Below, piece after piece: positions 21,185 to 31,870 of a stretch of DNA of 64,000 bases. The notes beneath the pieces are model-generated. The model saw only the letters and a program-made list of their open reading frames with translations, was not told the origin of the DNA and made no database searches. The stretch is from Rattus norvegicus. Lineage: Eukaryota; Chordata; Mammalia; Rodentia; Muridae. The stretch is from positions 52,826,039 to 52,890,038 of the forward strand of contig NC_086026.1 in NCBI RefSeq assembly GCF_036323735.1, given 5' to 3'. The position numbers and the translations under genes were made by a program. Numbering within the stretch: the stretch's first letter is position 1; each line of letters opens with the position of its first letter.

Positions 21185-21517
21185 TGTGATGGTTTGTATT
21201 ATAGGCTCGGTCCAAGAAGTGGTACTATTAGAAGGTGTGACCCTGTTTGAGTAGGTGTGGCCTCTTTGGAGTAGGCATGGCACTGTGGGTGTGGGGTCTA
21301 AGACACTCACCCTAGCTGCCTGGAAGCCATCATTCTGCTAGTAGCCTTCAGATGAAGATGTAGAACTCTCATGCCTGCACCATGCCTGCCTGGATGCTGC
21401 CATGCTCCTGCCTTGATACTGGAATGAATCTCTGAACCTGTGAGCCAATTAAATGTCCTTATGAGAGTTGCCTTGGTCATGGTGTCTGTTCACGGTAGTA
21501 AAACCCTATCTAAGACA
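21185..21517 (+). mobile_element. Rodent solo LTR with intact ends
   Basis: It begins TGTGATGGTTTG and ends CCCTATCTAAGACA, with canonical TG...CA termini. A perfect 5-bp duplication GACAC lies at 21180-21184 and 21518-21522. A polyadenylation-like AATTAAATG precedes the end. TG/CA ends and a 5-bp duplication point to a solo LTR of the ERVL/MaLR class. No internal coding region is present. Confidence 0.85.
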
Positions 21518-22039
21518 GACACTATTTCCTTTTCTGGAAATTTCAATGATGTGACTCTCATTTCCGAGGTGGCATCTATGCTGTGTCTCTCCACTCCTAT
21601 GCTTTGAATGTTCTGGAAACTCTCCCTGCCCTACAACAAGCTGCCCTGACCTCTGTCACCTTTATCACTGGTGACACTGAGAGGACATGAAGGAACACAG
21701 GGGGACACTGGCTGGCACAGATAGCACACCAGGATCAAATTGGACATGAGCTTTGGCCATGGATTGTGTGCTTGTGTGCACTTGATGCTTCCTGGATACA
21801 GGGCACATCCCCTGCCTGTGGTGGCCACCAGGTTCAGTCACAGGGTTAGAGACAGTTGTGCTGGGGAGTTATCTTACCAGGCTGGCGAAGAAGATAGGCA
21901 AAGAAGGACAATTCACCAGCCAAGGACACCAAACGATATAAGCAGGAACCAATTCCCATTTGATGGCAGTGGCTGAGCTCAGCAGGGACTCACAGGAAGG
22001 CTGAGTCTCCTGGAGGGAAGTCACTGGGCATGTGCTCTC
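21518..22039. other. Unique sequence
   Basis: No gene or repeat family is recognised. The block runs from the LTR's GACAC duplication to the next LTR. Confidence 0.4.
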
Positions 22040-22262
22040 AACAGGGATGTTGGGATCCAGCTCCATCCAGCCTTTGCCTGTTTCATTTTGACCACCATGA
22101 GGTGAGTCCTGTGCTCCCACCATGACCATTTGTGCCATCCTAAGTCCAGGGTGACAACTCCAAGTGACCAGAGACAGAAATCTGAGACTGAGCCAAAACA
22201 AAGTTGTCCTCCTTTAAAGATGCCTTGGATCTTTGCCACAGCAACAAAAAGCTGACTGACAC
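22040..22262 (+). mobile_element. MaLR-like LTR 3' portion
   Basis: ACCACCATGAGGTGAGTCCT, GAGACTGAGCCAAAACAAAG and CCACAGCAACAAAAAGCTGAC then TGACACC match the 3' half of rodent MaLR-type LTRs (ATGAGGTGAGC, GTGAGCCAAAATAAA, CACAGCAACAGAAAGCTGAC). The 5' half is not clear. Confidence 0.6.
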
Positions 22263-22654
22263 CAAGAAGAAGTGTTTCAACAGAAGTGAGGATAGAGGAC
22301 AGTCGGTGGCAGGAATGGTGGCACTGAGCTTCCACCCTGTGCTATTTCTCGTTCCCCATTCATTTGGGGCCTTCCATGCAGTTCAGCCTCCCCATTCGTC
22401 ACCAGGATGGCCCAATCTACTCGCTGTGAGCATTGTCCTAGTAAGAACTTGGTCTCACCTCAGATTCCAGGGAACTCCACAGGAAGGAAGTTGTCCCAAA
22501 GGCATCCTTCAGAACTCAGGCTGAAGGCGACACTCCCTGGAAGAGACCAGGTGGGGGTCATGACATTGAGATCCATGTCTTGTAGTCTCTTCCTTCTCGG
22601 TGAGTATCAGCCGTGATTTTGGATTTCTTCCCCCCACCCCCACTCCCACCCCCT

Positions 22655-22735
22655 TGGTTTGCTTTTGTCATTATGTAGCCTATCCTGGAACTCCTGATTC
22701 TCCTACCTCTGTCTTGTAAGTTTGGGAAGCCCAGT
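22655..22735 (-). mobile_element. Shortened B1 SINE, minus strand
   Basis: CATTATGTAGCCTATCCTGG, AACTCCTGATTCTCCTACCT and CTGTCTTGTAAGT read as reverse B1 with an internal deletion. C-rich sequence precedes it. Confidence 0.55.
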
Positions 22736-22941
22736 TTATATTGCTCAGCCTTTGGCCATGGGGTGCCTACCTGCTTTTACCTCTATGCCCAGCACTCCAA
22801 ACTCACTACTCCTTTTTTTCCAGACTCTAACCACAGGGGGCAGTCTCCACTTCCCTGAACATCCACTTCTGACTGTCCCTGGTTACTTCCCAGACTAGGT
22901 AGATATCTACTTCTAACTTGACATTTTGCCCTTTCGGAAAC

Positions 22942-22943
<2 letters not shown>

Positions 22944-22998
<55 letters not shown>
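22944..22998. repeat. (TG)27 microsatellite
   Basis: A pure TG tract of 55 bases, followed to about 23110 by imperfect TG-rich sequence that merges into the tail of the minus-strand B4 at 23125. Confidence 0.96.
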
Positions 22999-22999
<1 letters not shown>

Positions 23000-23124
23000 C
23001 ATGCATTCGTGGGGAGTGTGTATGTATGTGTGTCTGTGCACATGTGCACTTGTGTGTGCACATGGGGGTATATATGTGTGTGATGTGATGGTATGCGTCT
23101 GTGCACACACAGGAGGACATCTGC

Positions 23125-23348
23125 TGTCTTGACTTACTACTCTCTACCTTATTTTCTTGAGACAAAGAACCTGGAACTAAGTTGGCAGGCCCCAGCTATC
23201 CTCCTGACTCTGCCTCTCATGATACTTGGGTAACAGTTGTACTCACTGGGCCACACTTAACTTCTAACATGGGTGCTGGTGATTTGAACTCACATCCTTA
23301 GACTTGTGCAGCAAATGCTTCTACCGGCTGAGCCACCTCCCCAGCTCC
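23125..23348 (-). mobile_element. B4-type SINE, minus strand
   Basis: TTATTTTCTTGAGACAAAGA, GCAGGCCCCAGCTATCCTCC, GGGTGCTGGTGATTTGAACT and CTACCGGCTGAGCCACCTCC read as reverse B4 (B1-like half then tRNA-like head). The preceding TG tract corresponds to its CA-rich 3' tail. Confidence 0.82.
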
Positions 23349-23936
23349 AAGAGACCTTTGCTACGTGCGATCCTTGGGGAAGATACAGTAGTTGTCCCCT
23401 TCCAGGAGGGGCCTCTGGTGGCTTGCTGCACTACAACCATGCTGCCTCTCTCATCCTCTAAATTCAAACCCAGAGCTCTTTCCCACTGGGGGATGGAGTT
23501 GCAATCTCTTAACTTCCCAGGACCCCTTTTATTGTTTTTCCTTCTGCAACCCCTGGGGACTCCTATGATTTCATCCACAGCCAATCTTAGCTCCCAACTA
23601 AGCATGAGCTAACCACTGCCGGCACGCTGCTGAGTTGACACGATCCTAGCTTAAAAGCAGAGAAAGACGGTGCTTTAGTTCAGCTGTGTAGCCTGGGCGC
23701 AGATGACAGTACAATTTCCTCAGGGCTATTTCAGACATTGTCAGAAGCCCTCAGAGCCTTATTACTGCTTTCCCTAGGGGTCCAAACACCTGACACCGTT
23801 AGCTACTGTACTCTTTCGGCAGTGACCACAATTTCCAGGAGAAAACCAGGACCCATGGTGTGACAGCTCTGAGTACGCGTGGGGGAGGGGACAGGCTGGA
23901 CAGGATTCAAGCTTCTTCACAAACCTGGGGCTCCCG
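23349..23936. other. Unique sequence
   Basis: No repeat or gene is recognised. Confidence 0.4.
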
Positions 23937-24084
23937 ATGCTGTGGTCTGATCTGAAAAGTTTCCCTCCAGGGTCCCAGCATGGTACTCCTTAGCATTGCT
24001 GGAGATTTTTAGGGGTGGGGCCTAATGGGAGACTTGAGGTGGTGAGGATGTGCTCTTTAGAGGGATTATGGGATACGGGTCTCT

Positions 24085-24144
<60 letters not shown>

Positions 24145-24325
24145 AGATTCCCAGTTATAAGATGAAATAGTCTCCACTTCTCTAGGCCAGTACTATGCCG
24201 TGCCCTACACCCCACACAGATCAGACTCTTAAGATAGACGTTCCACAGTAATAGGCTGTGATGTGAGACTCTGAAACGGTGAACCAAATAGACACTTCCT
24301 CTTCCTGCAGTGACCAACAGTAAAA
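23937..24325 (+). mobile_element. MaLR-type LTR remnant with embedded CT tract
   Basis: GATGCTGTGGTCTGATCTGA, TAGGGGTGGGGCCTAATGGG, TTTAGAGGGATTATGGGATA, then a CT tract, and finally TCTGAAACGGTGAACCAAAT and GACACTTCCTCTTCCTGCAG follow the order of an ancient mammalian LTR that commonly carries CT-rich sequence at this point. Confidence 0.6.
24086..24141. repeat. (CT)28 microsatellite
   Basis: A pure CT tract of about 56 bases, apparently expanded from the CT-rich segment native to the surrounding LTR. Confidence 0.96.
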
Positions 24326-24349
24326 ACAACAGTCACTAAAGAACTCACC

Positions 24350-24450
24350 CATTTAATAGGTACTTGCTGTGTACCATGGCAGTCCCTAGTGGACCAGTGA
24401 GGACTGGAGCCTGGATCCCTCACAGACCAGCTAGCGTAAGGACTACCTTC
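24350..24450 (+). mobile_element. Possible L2 fragment
   Basis: GGTACTTGCTGTGTACCATG, GCAGTCCCTAGTGGACCAGT and GAGCCTGGATCCCTCACAG resemble the L2 3' UTR order (ACTATGTGCCAGGCACTG, ACAGCAGTGAAC, TCCCTGCCCTCA). Bases 24560-24620 may continue it. Confidence 0.42.
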
Positions 24451-24789
24451 CTACATTGTATAGAACAAGAGGAGGAGGGAAAGTGTGGGGGGCATCATGA
24501 AAATCCACCAGAGAAACTAACATCTGAATTTAGTTTAAGGAGATAAGCAAACATTTTCCCACAGGTAAGGACATAAGGGAAAGGGGGAAGAACATTAATG
24601 AAGTCTCAGGACGTGGAATCACAAACACGCCGAAGAGGCATAAGCAGACAGTATAGGACAGAGACAGGGATGAAGGGCGCTGTGGAGGGGACTGAGGGCT
24701 AGGAATCAGGTGCGAATAGTCACAAGTGCCAAGAGTCCCTGTGAAACCTCCCCGGTCTTCACACAAACACAGCACCTCGACAGACACAC
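24451..24789. other. Unassigned sequence
   Basis: Possibly decayed L2 continuing from upstream. No gene is seen. Confidence 0.35.
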
Positions 24790-25122
24790 AGAACCCAGTC
24801 CTGGATGTATGTCCGGGTGTGTGTAGGGCGCCTGTGTCTGCACGTGTATGGAGACCAGAGGACAACTTAAGGTGCCGTTTCCCAGGATCTGGCCGCCTCC
24901 TTTATTGACAGAAGGTCTCTCATTGGCCCGGAGCTTGTGGGTTAGACCAGGCTGGCTGACCTGCGGTAAATCCCTAGAATCTACCCATCTCTGTCTCCCC
25001 AGTCTGGGACCACAAGCATGTGCCACCGGAACCGGATTGTTTAAGTGGGTTCTGGGGATCAAAATAAGGTCCTGGTACTTGCAAGGGAAGCTGTTTACTG
25101 ATTGGACCATCTCCCCAGGCTC
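24790..25122 (-). mobile_element. B4-type SINE, minus strand, near full length
   Basis: From the minus-strand tail inwards: GTGTATGGAGACCAGAGGAC, TTATTGACAGAAGGTCTCTC, AGACCAGGCTGGCTGACCTG, ATCTCTGTCTCCCCAGTCTG, then GGTTCTGGGGATCAAAATAA and GATTGGACCATCTCCCCAGG. This is a complete B4 arrangement of about 330 bases. An open frame through it (24706-25164, minus) is SINE sequence, not a gene. Confidence 0.85.
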
Positions 25123-25304
25123 CTCCCACCGTGTGTGTCCAGATGTATGCAGATGCATGTGCACATACGTGTATGTTACAAGAACCCACTGTTAAACAAA
25201 AGTCCTGGGCACTCGTTCCTTCCCTCAACCACTCTGTGCTATTCTCCCTTTACTCCTGGGATTCCTGACACTTGTTCATTCCTTCCCCACAGCTAAGAAA
25301 GGGC

Positions 25305-25510
25305 AGGAGTGGCCCCTGCCCTTGTGTGGCTTTTTTAGCCTAAACAAGAAGGTAAGCATTCATCTAGGAGTCAATTGTGCAAATAACAGCTTCCAAACGT
25401 GAAATGTAAATTATAAGTACTAGAAAGGTGAGCTGTGCACCTGGTGGCTGTGACAGAGAGACTTAACCTCCTCAGAGAAGCAGGCAAGGCTTCTGGAAGG
25501 AAAGAAAGGA
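25305..25510 (+). mobile_element. L2 LINE 3' UTR fragment
   Basis: GTGGCCCCTGCCCTTGTGTG, ATGTAAATTATAAGTACTAG, TGTGACAGAGAGACTTAACC and AGGCAAGGCTTCTGGAAGGA follow the L2 order (CCCTGCCCTCATGGAGC, AATTATAAGTGCTA, GGGAAGGCTTCTCTGAGGA). Confidence 0.58.
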
Positions 25511-26601
25511 AAGCTGGGAACTGTTGCACAAACAGAAGCGACAGGTGGTAGCGTTGGTTACTCCTCCATTGTTGTGATAAAGAGTCAGACAGAAGCAACT
25601 TCTGGAAACCTGACAGCGGTGACCAGGAAACAAAGGACAGACACACAGATCCAGGTACAGAGAAGGTGATACTGAGTGGCCTGTGTTCACACTAGCCAGC
25701 TGGTTAGGTAAGGCACAGGAAGGAGTAGTTTGCTAGGTCTTGGCAGGGGGATCTCTGAGGGAAGCAGTAATCCAGGGGGAAACTACAGTTGCTAGTTTTC
25801 ATGTGCACTGCCAACGTCTGCTCACCTGGCAGAAGACTGCTTTGCCAGTTCTCACGGGTCTGAGGTGTTGGTCCTTGTCAATAACACACATTCACTCTGG
25901 ACCTCACTGGTTCCTTACCCCATTCATTCATGGCTTCCTTAGCTCCCCACATGGAGGCAAAGATTCACTTTGACCCACAATTTCAGAGGCTCTCAGTCCG
26001 GCACAGCAGGAGAGGCATGGCGGAGTTCGTAGCGGGCAGAGCCTGTGGTAGAGACTCTTTACATCACAGAGAAGCAACAGAGAGTGATGCGCAGAGCCAG
26101 GAGCTGGGCTTGACTCTGTCAAGGCCCACTACTCCTGACTAACTCACCAGCTAGGCCCTCCTCCCAGAAAGAACATCTGGAAAAGAGCTGAAAACACGAG
26201 CCCACAGGCGTGTTCCAGATACAGCCATCACACTTGCTTTGGGCACTTTGGACCTCATCCTCTGGTTTTAGCCTTTGCTTCCCACTATGTTCCAGGTTTT
26301 ATTCAAGCCAGACTTTTCCAATTTCCCTAGCATGGACTCAAATAGTCCTTTCTCCTAAGCCACCATCCCACCTTCTCCTCCTCCAGAGTATACTGAGCCT
26401 GGGTAAAAGGGTACTGGAAGGCTTTTAGCTACAGTGTCCAGACCTGTCTTCCCTACACGGCTTCCTACACTCCTTCCTAAAATTTCCAGGTACCCTTTGG
26501 TGGGGTTCGTTCTCACTTCTAATGGGCCATAACCAAACTTTGTGGTCCAGGCCTGTTCCCTGGCTGGCCCTTTATCAATGCCACCCAAACTCTAGCTCAG
26601 C
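25511..26601. other. Unique sequence
   Basis: No repeat family or gene is recognised between the L2 remnant and the hAT element. Confidence 0.4.
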
Positions 26602-26799
26602 CAGTGGTTCTCAACCTTCCTAGAGCTGTGTGTGACCCTTTAATACAGTTCCTCATGTTGTAATGACCCCCAACCATAAATTTATCTTGGTATCATTGTA
26701 TAACTGTAATTTTGCTACTGTTAGAAATTGTGCTGTAAACATCTGATCTGCAGAACGGTCTTGGGGGACCCCTGTGAAAGGATTGCTTGAGAACCACTG
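26602..26799 (-). mobile_element. URR1-like hAT-Charlie transposon
   Basis: The ends are a perfect 13-bp inverted repeat, CAGTGGTTCTCAA and TTGAGAACCACTG. Inside are GTGTGTGACCCTTTAATACA, GTTCCTCATGTTGTAATGAC and GGGGGACCCCTGTGAAAGGA, the reverse of a non-autonomous rodent hAT element. At 198 bases it encodes no transposase. No clear 8-bp duplication survives. Confidence 0.85.
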
Positions 26800-26954
26800 T
26801 CCAGAGGTGGATGCACTTGGGGCTGGTGAGTTGAGGGTCTGGCTCAAAACCCAAGGAGCTGAGAAAACCTCTGACCTAGAAACAGAAGGTATGGCCAAGT
26901 AGGTTTAGAGTGAGACAGTTCAGGAATGCCAAGTTCCTGTGCTTGAGAAATGAA

Positions 26955-27010
26955 GGCAAAGTAACATGTCAAGGTCAGCTTGGGCTAAGTGAGATCCTGT
27001 TTCAAAGGAG
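26955..27010 (+). mobile_element. B1-like 3' fragment
   Basis: CATGTCAAGGTCAGCTTGGG followed by CTAAGTGAGATCCTGTTTCA matches the B1 segment CAAGGCCAGCCTGGGCTA...GAGACCCTGTCTCA. Confidence 0.45.
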
Positions 27011-27481
27011 AAGGGGAAAGGCCAAGAATGTAACGGCAGTGAATATCCAGGAAGAGGCAGCATAAAGGCAACTGGATAAATGGGCCTGGGTCTCAGCCCC
27101 AAGCTGGAAGTAGGATTCTGAGTAATCAGCACGATGTTGGCACTTCATGCTCTCATATGACTGGTGCATGCTCAATTGTCTAGGAAGACACCTGGATCCA
27201 ACCCGCAGCAGCTAGACAAAGGGACAGTGTTGAAGGACACAGAGGAGAGTTTGACACTGGCCAGTCCAAGTGGATCAGTGAAGGGAGCCCTTCTGGAGGA
27301 AGTTTAAAGAGAATGTTGACGAATGCAGAGCTCTAGAAAGACCTTCTAGTCCAGAAAACTGGTATCTGGAGCCTTAGAGAGTCACGACAGGGGCGGGAGG
27401 GGGGGTGATGTGGGATGTGTGTAAAGGAGCCGTGCTTAAGGAGAGACATTCAGACACAAAAGGAGCATCTAGTACAGATAT
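27011..27481. other. Unassigned sequence
   Basis: No repeat or gene is recognised before the L1 insertion site. Confidence 0.38.
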
Positions 27482-27497
27482 AAGAATACGAGCTATG

Positions 27498-27751
27498 CCA
27501 GTGGAAGGGGAAGCCCTTGGTCCTGCTAAAACTGAACCCCCAGTGAACGTGACTGTTGGGGGTAGGGCGGTAATGGAGGGAGGATGGGGAGGGGAACACC
27601 CATATAGAAGGGGAGTGCGAGGGGTTAGGGGCATGTTGGCCCGGAAACAGGGAAAGGGAATAACAATCGAAATGTAAATAAGAAATACTCAAGTTAATAA
27701 AGAAAAAAATAAAAAAATTATCCAATAGAAGGAAAAAAAAGATTAAAAAAA
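27498..27751 (+). mobile_element. 5'-truncated rat L1 3' UTR
   Basis: CCAGTGGAAGGGGAAGCCCT, ACTGAACCCCCAGTGAACGT, the G-rich tract and CTCAAGTTAATAAAG with a poly(A) form the last 250 bases of rat L1. Flanking copies AAGAATACGAGCTATG (27482-27497) and AAGAATAGGAGTTATG (27752-27767) are a 16-bp target-site duplication with two mismatches. It is nearly identical over its length to the 3' end of the L1 at 20097-20308. Confidence 0.92.
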
Positions 27752-27779
27752 AAGAATAGGAGTTATGAAGGAACAATGC

Positions 27780-27890
27780 CAAGTTTGCAGCTGGCAGAGT
27801 TACCAACCAGATGTGTGAATCAGGCAAGGGAGTTTTAGTGTCTCTGTGCCTCTGTTTCCTCTTTTATAAAACACAGATGATGGTACAGGG
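27780..27890 (+). mobile_element. MIR SINE fragment
   Basis: GCAGCTGGCAGAGTTACCAA, AGATGTGTGAATCAGGCAAG and CTCTGTGCCTCTGTTTCCTC then TTTTATAAAACAC follow the MIR core closely (CTGTGTGACCTTGGGCAAG, CTGTGCCTCAGTTTCCTCATCTGTAAAATG). It is immediately downstream of the L1 and was probably the insertion target neighbourhood. Confidence 0.68.
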
Positions 27891-28424
27891 CAAGTGGCTG
27901 GCACCGTTAATTCCAGGCACTTGCCACATGACTCCGAAGTCAGTGAAGGTGGCCTCATGAGACAGTCTGTGTCCAGACAGACGACAGACAGACAGCTAGA
28001 GTTAGGTGTGCAAGAAATATTTATCACCTGTAACTGTTTTCCACTTTAGTAGGAAACACAACATGGCTACTTTTGCCCCTGAAGTAAGAAACGAGTGCAG
28101 TTGCTCATTTCTGAAGTCTCCATTCTCAAATGTGGAGCATCCAGGTGGCTGATTAGCCTGTGGGAATGGAGGAGCTGAGGAGAAGTTCCAAGTGCTATGT
28201 ATCTCAACTGTCACCTTCTCTGCAAGTCTTTGGCTCAAAGAAATACAGGAATAAAAGGCTTGGAGATCTAACAAAGAGACATGGGGATCTTGGCCAACTT
28301 CTCCTCCTTCCCCAGCTCCCCACTTCCATGGCAGATGCTGGTTTTTTCCCTTAGTACTTATTCTCCTCTCTTTCCAAAGCAATAGAACAGTCATAAGCAT
28401 GTATGAGCACCTAATTTACCCGCA
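27891..28424. other. Unassigned sequence
   Basis: Bases 27890-27965 faintly resemble a SINE body (GCACCGTTAATTCCAGGCAC). The remainder is not recognised and contains no supported gene. Confidence 0.35.
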
Positions 28425-28690
28425 TCCCTTGCAGCTAGGTGTGCCCATGGAACCAAGTTCTGACCAATGGCATGCAAACAGATATGTGTAGCAGGCTTCC
28501 TGGCTGGTATAAGCTTGGCCCTTTCTCATTTGCCCCTTTCTTCTGGAAGCCATGTGGAACAAGAACGCCCCAAATTTTAGGTCAGAGATTTCAGAAATGG
28601 ATCAGTAATATTACTGTTTCCTGTCTTAGAAGCAAAAGTAGCCAAATGATGTTTCCTGATGACGGCACACATCTTGAACACTGAGGACAG
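28425..28690 (+). mobile_element. Probable ancient interspersed repeat, class unassigned
   Basis: CAGCTAGGTGTGCCCATGGA, ACCAAGTTCTGACCAATGGC and GAAGCCATGTGGAACAAG resemble a widespread ancient mammalian repeat with GGTGTGGCCATGTGACCAAG and TTCTGGCCAATGGGATG. I cannot name the family with confidence. Confidence 0.38.
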
Positions 28691-29014
28691 AAGGGTAGCA
28701 TGGAGAGTCCAGAGGAGTCGATTGGCAGAACTATGAATCCCTAAGGAGTGTGTGGGCCATCACTTCTCTCCTCAACATTCCCTGCTGCTTCCAGATGTTC
28801 GTATGAGAGCAATGTAAACTCCCATCTATAGAAGCCACTGCTATTTTGAGTACTTCAGCTGAATCTGTTCCTAAATACAGCCCCCCAGGCAGCCCACGTT
28901 CCCAGTTACTTTGTAGAACTATCTCAATTGCTACTAATTTAAGGCAAGTGAATGAGCGAGGTTCTACTGCTTCTGACCCCAGTCTCCATCTGGCCAGAAA
29001 CTCCACCAGAATCA
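28691..29014. other. Unassigned sequence
   Basis: Nothing is recognised in this short block. Confidence 0.35.
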
Positions 29015-29220
29015 TAATGACAACCTGTGTTTATGAAGCACTTTCTTCAAGAGTGAGCTCATCAGAATCTCATAGAAGCTCTGTGATGCAGCCAGGGCTG
29101 CTAGCTCCATGTACTCCACTTCAAAGATAAGGAAACTCAGGGGAAGGGGTATAGTCATTTTGCAAACATTGCACAGGTGCAAAGACAAGAGAGCTGAAGC
29201 TCAGAGCTCTTAGCAGAACA
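29015..29220 (-). mobile_element. MIR SINE remnant, minus strand
   Basis: GTGTTTATGAAGCACTTTCT, GAGCTCATCAGAATCTCATA, CTTCAAAGATAAGGAAACTCAG and GCTGAAGCTCAGAGCTCTTA read as reverse MIR (TTACAGATGAGGAAACTGAGG at the centre). Confidence 0.66.
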
Positions 29221-29319
29221 CAGGGCCGCCAGCCTGCAGATGGTCCAGGGGCAAGGAAGGTACAAGGTAGGGTGGGGCTGAGGGTCCAGGTTTTTAAAAA
29301 CAGACAGGTGTGTTTTAAT

Positions 29320-29690
29320 TCCGTTATACATGCTACGATGTTTTTATTGTAACAGAAAACCTTACCTAACATTATTTTGGTACCCAGTGCACTGCCAATG
29401 TGTAATGAAGCACAATGCTGTATAAGTGGGTCTCGAGAACTTGAACCTTATCTGAAAAAATCTTTTTAAATCCACTGAACAGCAACTTCTCATTCCCTCC
29501 TCTCTGAGCCCTGGGAACCTACCATTCTGTCCATTTCTGGCTCCTGTGAGTTTGACTACTATAGATGGCTCACCAAGTGAGACCATACCATGTTTATCCT
29601 TCAGTGACTGCTTTATTTCAATCAACGTAGTGTTCTCAAAGTTCATCCACATCGTCACATCGGACAGGACTTCCTTCTCTCATTAAGTCC
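29320..29690 (-). mobile_element. Old L1 3' end, minus strand
   Basis: CATTCCCTCCTCTCTGAGCC, CTGGGAACCTACCATTCTGT, GTGAGTTTGACTACTATAGA, GTGAGACCATACCATGTTTA and AAAGTTCATCCACATCGTCACA match the reverse complement of the 3' end of an ancient L1 (GGTAACCACCATTCT, TGAGTTTGACTTTTTTAGA, AAGTGAGATCATGCAGT, GGTTCATCCATGTTGT). Confidence 0.72.
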
Positions 29691-30374
29691 ATTTCAGCAT
29701 CATTCCCAAGACCCAGGATGTACATGCTACCCACACACCCATCAGTGTAAGAATGCGCAGAAAGCTTGTGGTATACCTGTGTCTTGAGGGGCTGTTGAAC
29801 CCTGCCCAGGAGATGTGTCCCACCCTGTAGTCCTCCTGTGGATTTCCCTTGGTTGACAGGCCTCTAAGATCACTGAAGACTTCATCCGTGATCACCCGAG
29901 TGTTTGGCATTTACAGCAGGTACCCTGTGAGATGTTGCTGGGAGACAGCATTGTGAGCAGGCTGCAGGGTGAGCGTGTGAGAGTATCATTCGTAACACAT
30001 GATAGAAAGCAGCATAGGACATTGAAGAGAAAAGGATGAAGTTAAAAGCAAACCAGCTCAGCCAGCATCTCTTGTCCAGTTTGGGCTGGACTTGATGTAA
30101 GTATCTGAGAACACAAGGGCAGTATGGTCCTTGCCTCTGGATCTTATTTAATTCTGTTACCTTCCCAAGAGTCAACAGGTCCCAGGGGAGTAGCTTCAGT
30201 GCCTGAGATACACCTGGACATTTGGAAATAGGTCCAGAGTAGGAAATGTGATGCAAACCATGCATCCAAAGGGAAGGAGGGAAGAAGAAAGCTCCTGAGT
30301 CCTGCACGAACCTGGCAACACAATACTAGCAACGTGCAAGATGGGTTGCAAGTGTCTGGGGATGATTCAGCTAC
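29691..30374. other. Unassigned sequence
   Basis: No repeat or gene is recognised. An open frame at 29882-30307 (minus) has no domain. Confidence 0.38.
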
Positions 30375-30770
30375 AGTACCTGTGACCAGAGCCCTAGAAA
30401 TAGGGACTGTATTGGAGTGGTCAAAGAGGGCTTCATGGAAGAAAGAATGGTTCAACTGGGACCCACAGAGCGAAGAGGGTTTTGAATAGATAGAGAAGAG
30501 AGGAGAGGTTTGTAGGATTGTGAGCAAAAACCAAAGAAGCACACAGATGGCACAGAGCAGGGCAAAAAAAACAGACGACCTGAATTAGTCTAGAGAGTCA
30601 ACAACCTGCCAGGTCATTTGGGTTTGAACACCAGGCCAGGAACCTTGGGCTTCATTTCCTGTGTCATAGGGAGCCACTGGAAATGGATTTGTGCCCCCAA
30701 AGAATATAATCAGGGTGGTGTCTGTGCTTCAAACAGGCCTCTGGCAGGATGCGTAGGCAGGGCTGAGGAA
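30375..30770 (+). mobile_element. L2 LINE 3' UTR, long fragment
   Basis: GGTCAAAGAGGGCTTCATGG, GAAAGAATGGTTCAACTGGG, CTTGGGCTTCATTTCCTGTG, AGGGAGCCACTGGAAATGGA and AATATAATCAGGGTGGTGTC follow the L2 3' UTR in order over nearly 400 bases, the best-preserved L2 in the window. Confidence 0.72.
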
Positions 30771-31784
30771 GGACAGTGAGTGACAGTCTGGGAGGCTGGA
30801 TGTGTGGGTGGGGTTCTGGAGTGGCTGGCAGCAGGATTGGGTATGGGAGACGGCAGGAAGAATAAACCCATGGACCTCTGGATAGTTCTTTCCATCCAAG
30901 GGGATATCGTTGCTGACCAGACAGCCTCCAGGGGAGGGTTCTATGGGACAGACTACTCCAAAGCTGGCTCTCAGCAGTTGGTAGCTCCCTCCTACCAGGC
31001 ATTCGGCATCGCTGTGCCTGATTTGTCAAGCATATGCCTCCAAGTCTCCTGAAGCAGAGTGCCAGCTTGCCTAGGCTTCCTCCACCTCAATGCCCCAAGA
31101 AGACAGAAAGGAGTAGCCTTTTAGGCATGTCCAAGAGAGAAGCCAGCCTCCTTCCTCCAAGTGACACTTACTTCATGGTTCTGGCCCACCCACCTGCCTT
31201 TTCCTCCACCCTAGGAGTGTTCAGCTTGGCAAGGTCCAAGTTCAGGCTCAAGGAGGTGTGGTGCAAACAGCCTGAAAGGCTCTGCTCAGAGTAGTGGCCC
31301 GTCCATTCATCTCTGCCAGGAGTCGACACTGGGAGCCCTAAGGAGGGGTCCCCTGTGATGGATGATGTTTCCAGAGCTTATTAACTGAGCGGGACTGGCC
31401 CTCTTCCGGCTGATCTATGATCCAGGGCGAGTTTTAAAGTATGTGGCTTTCCAGACCGGCATTATCGAAAAGAGTTAAAATTGAAGTCGTCACTCAAACC
31501 ACTGCCATCTGTCACAGGCTGCCACCTATGCCAACTCGGGGCAGGGTGGGAAGGTAGGGAGTGAGCCTTACTCCCATGTCACGTATTGGGACATTGAGAA
31601 TTTCTGTTGTCCTCTCTGCTCCTGAGGGTTTGTAAATGGTTGGTTCACTCCTGGCAAAGATGGACGTAGAGCCTGGCAAGGTGCAGGACTGGGTACCTCA
31701 AGCCGGTTTTCTGTAAAGTGTAGTCTTGTCTGAGCATGACTGAGGTGCATTCTGACAGACCACGTGGGACACATGAGGCAGTCC
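30771..31784. other. Unique sequence
   Basis: No repeat or gene is recognised. Bases 31300-31540 hold several CpGs and AT-rich words (TTATCGAAAAGAGTTAAAAT, GAAGTCGTCAC) unlike the surrounding sequence. Confidence 0.42.
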
Positions 31785-31811
31785 TGACTGACATTTACTG
31801 AACCTGCTCTT

Positions 31812-31870
<59 letters not shown>

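Noticed and set aside
24706..25164. 152-codon minus-strand open frame
   Set aside because: Nearly all of it is a minus-strand B4 SINE.
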